A stretch of 6,196 bases of DNA, taken from positions 2,268 to 8,463 of the forward strand of contig DLND01000127.1 in the NCBI GenBank assembly GCA_002476905.1, written 5' to 3'. Of the stretch, positions 1 to 4,718 are shown piece after piece. This DNA is from Flavobacteriales bacterium UBA7519. GTDB lineage: Bacteria; Bacteroidota; Bacteroidia; Flavobacteriales; Weeksellaceae. The notes under the pieces are model-generated. The model made no database searches. It saw only the letters and a program-made list of their open reading frames with translations, and had not been told where the DNA came from. Each line of letters begins with the position of its first letter. Position 1 is the stretch's first letter. The position numbers and the translations under genes are program-made.

Positions 1-237
1 AGTCTGGATACAGAAATCAAAAATGAAATTGATAACAACATTCCTAAACTCATCGAGAATCATCCGAATATCAAGATCATTTTCTGTAACGGACAAAAGT
101 CTTATAAAAACCTTATTAAAATTCTAGGTAAGAATTTCAAAATTCCAATTATAGTTTTGCCTTCCACAAGTCCGCTTCATACGGTGAAGTTTGAGGAGAA
201 ATTGGAGAGTTGGAAAATGATTAAAGATTATTTGTAA
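1..237 (+). CDS. Probable DNA-deoxyinosine (hypoxanthine) glycosylase, C-terminal part only
   Basis: The frame is open from the first base to a TAA stop and gives the last 78 residues of a protein that starts upstream of the window. Two motifs point to the uracil-DNA glycosylase superfamily, family 6 type: a beta strand ending in Phe-Cys-Asn-Gly (visible residues 28-31) and Leu-Pro-Ser-Thr-Ser-Pro (53-58), followed by a Trp-containing C-terminal helix (Glu-Lys-Leu-Glu-Ser-Trp, 66-71). In that family the LPS(T/S)SP loop grips DNA beside the flipped base, and the enzyme excises hypoxanthine formed by adenine deamination, starting base excision repair. The catalytic N-terminal part is not visible, so activity cannot be judged. 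The usual Ala-Asn after the SP motif is Leu-His here. Another glycosylase of the superfamily, for example mismatch-specific, remains possible. The gene converges on aroE with one base between stop codons. Confidence 0.72.
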   Translation, partial: SLDTEIKNEIDNNIPKLIENHPNIKIIFCNGQKSYKNLIKILGKNFKIPIIVLPSTSPLHTVKFEEKLESWKMIKDYL

Positions 238-238
238 A

Positions 239-964
239 TCAACTATTCCAAATCTGCCAAGCCTTTTCCGCCTGTTGTTCCAGCATATAAAAACCATTCA
301 ATGTTGTTGCGCCTTTTTCTGAACAATATTTTAGAAAAGCTGTTTCTGAAGGGTTATAAATCAAATCGATAACGTAATGTTTATCTGTAATCGCATCAAA
401 GGGGAATTGAACAAAATCATCAACATTCGGGAAAGTCCCAACCGGTGTTGTTTGGATAATCAATAATGACTCTTTTACCAGATCTTCACTCAGGTTTTCA
501 AAATTAATTTCGGATTTTCTGGATACAGTCTGATGTTTGATGTTGTGTTTATCAAGGATATATCTAACTGCTTTTGCAGCGCCACCATCGCCCAAAATCA
601 AAGCTTTTTTGTGATGGTCTTTTTTATTGATTAGAAGCGTTTTTTCGAATCCATAAGCATCTGTATTATAACCGATTTTTTTACCGTTTTGGAAACTCAC
701 ACAATTCACAGCTCCGATTTGTTGAGCTTCTTCACTGAGTTCATCAAGGAAAGGAATAATCGCTTGTTTGTAGGGGATTGTGACATTCATCCCAACTAGA
801 TTTTGATTATCTATAACAGAATTTATATGTTCGATGTCTGCAATATCATAGAAGTTGTATGAATGATTTTTTAAGAATAATTTTTTAAATTTTTCCTCGA
901 AATATTTTTTTGAAAATGAGTAAGAAATATTTTTCCCAAGCAATCCGAATTCCTGTTTTTCCAT
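239..964 (-). CDS. aroE: Shikimate dehydrogenase (NADP+)
   Basis: This enzyme reduces 3-dehydroshikimate to shikimate with NADPH, the fourth step of the cytoplasmic chorismate pathway to aromatic amino acids. The 241-residue protein is complete, somewhat shorter than the E. coli enzyme (272) as is common in Bacteroidetes. The substrate domain shows the Ser-x-Ser pair (S16, S18), Asn-Val-Thr-x-Pro-Tyr-Lys with catalytic K66, Ala-Val-Asn (85-87) and Asn-Thr-Asp with catalytic D102. The nucleotide domain has Gly-Asp-Gly-Gly-x-x-x-Ala (125-132) and Ser-Arg-Lys (148-150), where the NADP-binding Asn-Arg-Thr motif usually sits. Thr-Thr-Pro-Val-Gly (172-176) follows Q171, a position that is usually Asn. 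The C-terminal helix carries the substrate-contacting Q231. The ATG at 964 suits the family's N-terminal strand. There is no Shine-Dalgarno sequence, but a TAAATTTG box lies 4 bases upstream. It is transcribed divergently from the aldo/keto reductase. Confidence 0.96.
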   Translation of the reverse strand: MEKQEFGLLGKNISYSFSKKYFEEKFKKLFLKNHSYNFYDIADIEHINSVIDNQNLVGMNVTIPYKQAIIPFLDELSEEAQQIGAVNCVSFQNGKKIGYNTDAYGFEKTLLINKKDHHKKALILGDGGAAKAVRYILDKHNIKHQTVSRKSEINFENLSEDLVKESLLIIQTTPVGTFPNVDDFVQFPFDAITDKHYVIDLIYNPSETAFLKYCSEKGATTLNGFYMLEQQAEKAWQIWNS

Positions 965-968
965 AGTT

Positions 969-976
969 CAAATTTA
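969..976 (-). promoter_or_regulatory. Candidate -7 promoter box for aroE
   Basis: On the minus strand this reads TAAATTTG, an exact match to the Bacteroidetes -7 consensus TAnnTTTG. Only four bases separate it from the aroE ATG, so a transcript starting at the usual distance would have almost no leader. No convincing TTG (-33) element is found 17-23 bases upstream, and such boxes also arise by chance in AT-rich DNA. Confidence 0.35.
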
Positions 977-1002
977 TGAAATATCCCAAAATTAACGATG
1001 AA

Positions 1003-1010
1003 TATTTTTG
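1003..1010 (+). promoter_or_regulatory. Candidate -7 promoter box for the aldo/keto reductase gene
   Basis: This reads TATTTTTG on the plus strand, an exact TAnnTTTG match pointing toward the gene at 1092. It would give a leader of roughly 75 bases. The region where a -33 TTG should lie (about 977-986) has none, so support is weak. No other plus-strand match is seen in the 127-bp divergent intergenic region. Confidence 0.25.
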
Positions 1011-1091
1011 TTTGTTTTTATGGATTAATTATAGCTAAGATTATTTCTGATGGCTTGATTTTCGCTGTGGCTCTGACAAATTTTAATTAAA

Positions 1092-1925
1092 ATGAAGAAT
1101 GTAATTCTCAATAACGGAACCGAGATTCCTGAGATTGGTTTTGGAACGTGGCAAACGACAGAAAATGTTCAAAAAACTGTGAAGGCAGCTTTAGAAGCTG
1201 GTTATAGACATATTGATACAGCAGATATATACGGAAACGAGGAGGAAATAGGAGAAGCGATTGAAGAATCCGGAATCGAAAGAAAGGATCTGTATCTCAC
1301 TACCAAAATCTGGAACAGCAACAGAAGCGCACAAGGTGTGAAATATTCGGTAGAGCAGTCTCTTAAAAAACTGAAGACCAACTATCTGGATTTGTTATTA
1401 ATTCACTGGCCTGCAAATGAAACACAATTTAAGAATTGGAAGGAAATCAATGCAGAAACTTGGAAAGCGATGGAGGACTTGTACAAATCTGGTGTTGTGA
1501 AAACCATTGGTGTTAGCAATTTTATGTTGCCTCAAATCAAAGCATTGTTGGAAACTGTAGAAGTGATTCCGGCTGTTAATCAAATAGAGTTTCACCCCGG
1601 TTACACTCAGCAAAGTGTTGTAGATTTTTGTAAAGAAAAAGGAATTGCGATAGAAGCTTGGAGCCCGATTGGTTCTGGAAGATTATTGAAAGATGAACAT
1701 CTGAAAGATATTGCTGATAAATATGATGTTTCGCCAGCAATCCTTTGTATCCAATTTTGTTTACAATCTGGTGTGATTGTCTTGCCGAAATCTGAAAATC
1801 CTGAGAATATTAAAAATAATCTCCACTTTGAACGGTTTAAAATAGCTGATAGTGATATGAAAGCATTGAAAACACTCAAAGAAACCGGCTTTTCCGGCTT
1901 GAATCCAGAAACCGTCGATTTCTAA
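1092..1925 (+). CDS. Aldo/keto reductase (2,5-diketo-D-gluconate reductase-like)
   Basis: This is a complete 277-residue NAD(P)H-dependent carbonyl reductase with a cytoplasmic TIM barrel. It probably reduces aldehydes or ketones to alcohols; the physiological substrate cannot be told from sequence. The catalytic tetrad is intact: D42, Y47 (in Asp-Thr-Ala-Asp-Ile-Tyr-Gly), K72 (Thr-Lys-Ile-Trp) and H105 (Ile-His-Trp-Pro). Other family marks are Gly-Phe-Gly-Thr-Trp (16-20), Gly-Val-Ser-Asn-Phe (140-144), Asn-Gln-Ile-Glu-Phe-His-Pro (163-169) and Trp-Ser-Pro (190-192). The cofactor loop begins Leu-Pro-Lys-Ser (231-234), but Asn stands at 236 and 239, where 2,5-diketogluconate reductase has arginines that hold the NADPH 2'-phosphate. 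The ATG at 1092 starts the family's N-terminal strand; there is no Shine-Dalgarno sequence. The gene stands alone between a divergent promoter region and a strong palindromic terminator. Confidence 0.93.
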   Translation: MKNVILNNGTEIPEIGFGTWQTTENVQKTVKAALEAGYRHIDTADIYGNEEEIGEAIEESGIERKDLYLTTKIWNSNRSAQGVKYSVEQSLKKLKTNYLDLLLIHWPANETQFKNWKEINAETWKAMEDLYKSGVVKTIGVSNFMLPQIKALLETVEVIPAVNQIEFHPGYTQQSVVDFCKEKGIAIEAWSPIGSGRLLKDEHLKDIADKYDVSPAILCIQFCLQSGVIVLPKSENPENIKNNLHFERFKIADSDMKALKTLKETGFSGLNPETVDF

Positions 1926-1947
1926 ATTCGCAACTATTGAAGAAAAG

Positions 1948-1981
1948 AAAAGCAGTTTAAAAATTTTTAAACTGCTTTTTT
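1948..1981. terminator. Perfect palindromic, probably bidirectional terminator
   Basis: Bases 1948-1963 are the exact reverse complement of 1964-1979, giving 16-base arms with AGCAGTTT at the core and no separate loop. Six T's run through 1976-1981 on the plus strand, 23 bases after the reductase stop. On the minus strand the same stem is followed by TTTTCTTTTCTTC, so it could also stop the leftward kinase/receiver transcript. Confidence 0.85.
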
Positions 1982-2023
1982 ATAGTATTATTTTTTTCAT
2001 AAATTTTAAAAGTTGAATTGAAC

Positions 2024-2100
2024 GCAGCCCGACCTGAGTGGAGCTCTTTTTCTTTTTATTTAAAAAGAAAAAAGCGGGAACGGAGGGCGGATTAAGCTGC
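2024..2100. repeat. GC-rich hairpin element, likely a dispersed intergenic repeat
   Basis: This 77-base segment lies between two convergent units. Outer arms GCAGC (2024-2028) and GCTGC (2096-2100) enclose a central stem in which TTTTTCTTTTT (2047-2057) pairs perfectly with AAAAAGAAAAA (2062-2072) across an ATTT loop. Three more pairs (2043-2045 with 2073-2075) form if C2046 is bulged. The flanks, CCCGACCTGAGTGGAGCTC and GCGGGAACGGAGGGCGG, are very GC-rich for this DNA. I recall similar elements between genes in Chryseobacterium-group genomes, but could not check. It has no gene: the frame through it lacks a plausible start and stops at once. It ends 11 bases from the receiver gene's stop codon. 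Confidence 0.6.
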
Positions 2101-2111
2101 CCAAATAAAAA

Positions 2112-2489
2112 TTATTCGTTAGCGTGGGAATAGTATCTGATTTTTTCTACAATCTCTCCAAGGTCAAAAGGTTTTGGAATGAAATCTACCGCTCCGCTTT
2201 CTATTGCAGAATCGCCCAAACCTCGGCTGGCAGACATTATCACAACAGGAATGTTTTTGAAATCCTGATGTGCTTTTATCATTTTGCAAATATCTCTCCC
2301 GTCTTCTCCAGACAGCCACATATCCATGAGGATCACATCCGGCTTAGTCGATGTTTCTAGCAAAGAATTAAACATATCGCTGCCACGCTCGTAATTAGAT
2401 ACTTCGAAACCTTCCATATTGAGCATCAGCTTGACCGAGTCCAGAATGGCTGGACTGTCATCCACAACTATTATTTTTTTCGTTGACAT
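2112..2489 (-). CDS. Stand-alone response regulator receiver protein (CheY-like)
   Basis: The 125-residue protein is a single receiver domain with nothing attached. It takes a phosphoryl group from a histidine kinase and changes shape to bind a partner or pass the phosphate on. The acidic pocket D10-D11, phosphoacceptor D56 (Leu-Met-Asp-Met), switch S86 (Met-Ser-Ala-Ser) and K106 (Pro-Lys-Pro-Phe) are all present, so it should be phosphorylatable. There is no DNA-binding or enzymatic output domain, so it is not a transcription factor by itself. It starts at ATG 2489, 15 bp after the histidine kinase stop on the same strand, which makes that kinase its likely donor. Its 3' end abuts the hairpin repeat; the nearest clear terminator is the palindrome at 1948-1981. 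Confidence 0.95.
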   Translation of the reverse strand: MSTKKIIVVDDSPAILDSVKLMLNMEGFEVSNYERGSDMFNSLLETSTKPDVILMDMWLSGEDGRDICKMIKAHQDFKNIPVVIMSASRGLGDSAIESGAVDFIPKPFDLGEIVEKIRYYSHANE

Positions 2490-2504
2490 TTTAAACTTGA
2501 ATAT

Positions 2505-4322
2505 TTAATTTGCTTCGTTCTTTTTCGGAATTAGAAAACAAAACTCCGAACCTTTTCCTTCAATTGAGTTTACAAAAATCTTGCCACCGCTTCTCTTAAT
2601 GATCTCCGAGGATATATAAAGTCCCAAACCTAGTCCCGGAAATGTGTGTTCTTTGCTTCCGCTCACACGATAATATTGCTCAAAGACTTTTTCCGTTTTA
2701 TCGGCAGGAATGCCTATTCCGAAGTCTCTCACGGCAAAAAGCACACAGTCGTCATCTGTTACTTTTGTTGTAATATGGATTCTGTCGGAATCTGGAGAAT
2801 ATTTTATGGCATTGCCAATGAGATTACTCATCACCTGAGAAATCCTGTGGCGGTCACTGTAGATATTTCCTATTTTTTCAGATTCTACAATTATTTTGTG
2901 ACTGGTGCTCATTTGCTGTTCAGTGACAATTTCCTCAACAAGATCATTGAAATCGAAATCTGATTTATTAAGAAGTATTTTTCCATTTTGGATCTTTGTG
3001 ACATCCAATAAATCGTTCACAAGACCTGTTAGTTTATTGATCTGCTCATCCATCTTTTTGGCCACATCCGCATTCTTGTCGTCTTCCTGTTTTCTAAGGT
3101 TTTTTTCAAGAAATTGGGAGTATAGTTTCAGGCTTGTAAGTGGTGTTTTCAGTTCGTGGCTTGCAATTCCTAAGAAATTATCTTTCTGCTGTTGAAATTG
3201 CTTGAATTCGTTAATGTCGGTACAAGTTCCAATCCATTGGATGATATCGTCGTTCGTGTCTTTTATTGGAACGGCACGACCCAAAAACCACTTGTAAGAA
3301 TCTTCTTCTTTATTATCTTTAAATTGATATTCTATCTCGTAAGCACTTTTGTTTTTCTGGCTTGTTTCCCAAATTTGCATTGCTCTTTTAACATCATCTG
3401 GATGTAAAATTTTGAGGGTTGCTACTTCTCCGCTATCAATGCCTTCGAATCCTGTATAATCGTACCACTTTTTGTTGTAATAATTTATATTTCCTTCTTT
3501 GTCGGCTGTCCAAATGATGATGGGTAAACTGTCTGCAAGATTTTTGTATTTTTCCTCGTTCAGCTTTAGTTGCTTCTTGGTAAGCACCATTTCCGTAACA
3601 TCCGTAGCGAAGTTCAATATAGCATACACTTCACCCTTTTCATTGAAAAGTGGTTTGTAAGAAAAGTTATAATAAGAACTGTGTAATTGGCCATTTCTTT
3701 CCAGAACAACTTCGTCTTCAGTAGCAGAATACGTTTTACCTGTTTTAAAAATATCTTTAAGAATATCGAGGAATGGTTGGCCTTCCAGTTCGGGAAGAGC
3801 TTCTTCCAGTTTCATGCCTATTACTTTTTCATTTTTACCCCAAGTTCTTAGCATGCTGTTATTGGCAATATCGATGATAAGATCCGGGCCTTTGTACAAC
3901 GCAATAGAATAATCTGATTCTTTAATAAGTCTTTCAAAAGTATATTCTGTTTCAGCCAATTTTTTTTCGGCGTTAACCTGATCTGTAACTTCTGTAGCAA
4001 CAACGCTTACGCCGATGATTTCGGTTTCTTCATCATTAAAAATCGGTGCATAGATAAAATCGAAATAGCATTCCTCAAGCTTTCCATTTCGTACCAGATA
4101 GCAAAATTCTTTATAACCTTTGTAAGGCGTTCCTGTAGTGAATACTTGACGAAGAATATCCATAAAGGGTTGTCCTTTCAGTTCTGGCAAGGCATCAATC
4201 AGCCTTGATCCGATGATTTCTGCTGGTTTTCCCCATAGCTGAAGCATTTGAGGATTGGCAACTTGTATAATAAATTCATCACCCATCAACATAGAAAGGG
4301 CAACCGGAGCCTGAACCAGCAA
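2505..4322 (-). CDS. Soluble PAS-PAS-PAS sensor histidine kinase
   Basis: From 4322 this frame gives 605 residues without a signal peptide or membrane segment, so the kinase should sense a cytoplasmic cue. Domains in order: PAS1 (about 1-115), PAS2 (125-250), PAS3 with PAC-like end (255-375), HisKA dimerisation/phosphoacceptor domain with H389 in Ser-His-Glu-Leu-Lys-Thr-Pro-Leu, and HATPase. The ATPase domain has the N box N500/N504, G1 box Asp-Phe-Gly-Ile-Gly-Ile (D533), F box near 547 and G2 box Gly-Leu-Gly-Leu-Gly (563-567), so the catalytic machinery looks complete. PAS1 and PAS2 are close copies; no haem- or flavin-binding signature was recognised. The start is uncertain: 4322 is a TTG, the first in-frame ATG is M11 (4292), and the N-terminal PAS helix seems encoded upstream, partly in another frame (see 4328-4369). 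Its probable partner is the receiver 15 bp downstream. Confidence 0.92.
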   Translation of the reverse strand: MLVQAPVALSMLMGDEFIIQVANPQMLQLWGKPAEIIGSRLIDALPELKGQPFMDILRQVFTTGTPYKGYKEFCYLVRNGKLEECYFDFIYAPIFNDEETEIIGVSVVATEVTDQVNAEKKLAETEYTFERLIKESDYSIALYKGPDLIIDIANNSMLRTWGKNEKVIGMKLEEALPELEGQPFLDILKDIFKTGKTYSATEDEVVLERNGQLHSSYYNFSYKPLFNEKGEVYAILNFATDVTEMVLTKKQLKLNEEKYKNLADSLPIIIWTADKEGNINYYNKKWYDYTGFEGIDSGEVATLKILHPDDVKRAMQIWETSQKNKSAYEIEYQFKDNKEEDSYKWFLGRAVPIKDTNDDIIQWIGTCTDINEFKQFQQQKDNFLGIASHELKTPLTSLKLYSQFLEKNLRKQEDDKNADVAKKMDEQINKLTGLVNDLLDVTKIQNGKILLNKSDFDFNDLVEEIVTEQQMSTSHKIIVESEKIGNIYSDRHRISQVMSNLIGNAIKYSPDSDRIHITTKVTDDDCVLFAVRDFGIGIPADKTEKVFEQYYRVSGSKEHTFPGLGLGLYISSEIIKRSGGKIFVNSIEGKGSEFCFLIPKKNEAN

Positions 4323-4327
4323 AAGAG

Positions 4328-4369
4328 CTAAGAATCCTGCGAAATATTTGATTTGATGAAATTTTTCAT
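4328..4369 (-). other. Candidate true 5' end of the kinase gene, displaced by a one-base frameshift
   Basis: An ATG at 4369 on the minus strand opens a frame reading MKNFIKSNISQDS and then TAG at 4330-4328. The kinase frame, offset by one base, continues as Leu-Ala-Leu-Leu-Leu-Val-Gln-Ala-Pro-Val-Ala, a typical PAS opening. One extra T near 4331-4333 (TTCTTAGC to TTCTTTAGC) would join the two into a 621-residue protein starting at an ordinary ATG 28 bp after the upstream gene's stop. This could be a sequencing error or a real mutation. Otherwise the kinase starts at the TTG 4322 or ATG 4292. Confidence 0.5.
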
Positions 4370-4397
4370 GGTTGTAGATAATAAATATATTTCCTCA

Positions 4398-4718
4398 TTA
4401 TTTATTTGTAAATTTTTGTTTTCCGATAAGCAGTTCGAAAAAAAGTCTAAAATCTGAAATAATTGACCATAATGGATATCTGAACGTAGCAGGCTTGTTT
4501 TTTTCTATCGCAGCGTGACCGAACCACGCCAGTCCGTAACCAAAAATAGGGCAATACCAAAGAAATCGCTCTTTCCCAGATTTAAGTACATAAAAAATAA
4601 CCACAAAAACCAGTAAGATACCAACAAAATGGAAAATACGGGTTAGTGGTTTTTTGTGTTCAGTAAGATAAAATTGATAAAAATCTTTATAATTAGTAAT
4701 TCTTTTATAGGTTGACAT
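4398..4718 (-). CDS. Mpo1-like / DUF962 small membrane protein
   Basis: The 106-residue protein matches the pattern of the DUF962 family (yeast Mpo1/YGL010w): a short N-terminal Phe-Tyr-x-Phe-Tyr-Leu-x-Glu-His segment (H21), Arg-Ile-Phe-His (H30), a hydrophobic helix at 31-45, Gly-Tyr-Gly-Leu-Ala-Trp-Phe-Gly-His (60-68, H68), Glu-Lys-Asn-Lys-Pro-Ala-Thr-Phe (72-79) and a last Asp-Phe-Arg helix (89-99). Yeast Mpo1 is an Fe(II)-dependent dioxygenase that shortens 2-hydroxy fatty acids by one carbon; the conserved histidines are thought to bind iron. A similar role in membrane or 2-hydroxy/sphingoid lipid turnover is inference. At least two membrane helices (about 30-45 and 52-71) are likely. 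Its ATG lies inside the permease gene, with 14 bp of overlap, so translation is probably coupled. A permease-accessory role is possible but unsupported. Confidence 0.82.
   Translation of the reverse strand: MSTYKRITNYKDFYQFYLTEHKKPLTRIFHFVGILLVFVVIFYVLKSGKERFLWYCPIFGYGLAWFGHAAIEKNKPATFRYPLWSIISDFRLFFELLIGKQKFTNK

Noticed and set aside
1398..1879. Two minus-strand open frames (71 and 90 codons) inside the aldo/keto reductase gene
   Set aside because: They are antisense to a well-conserved enzyme gene, resemble no family, and have no start context; they are by-products of that gene's codon use.
2012..2093. Small plus-strand coding frame through the hairpin element
   Set aside because: It lacks an ATG, is rich in Arg/Lys only because of the GC-rich and A-rich repeat arms, and ends in a stop inside the element; a repeat explains it better.
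2124..3407. Plus-strand open frames of 71-105 codons opposite the receiver and kinase genes
   Set aside because: They lie antisense to conserved catalytic and PAS domains, have no recognisable motifs, and read as low-complexity Phe/Ser-rich sequence typical of shadow frames.
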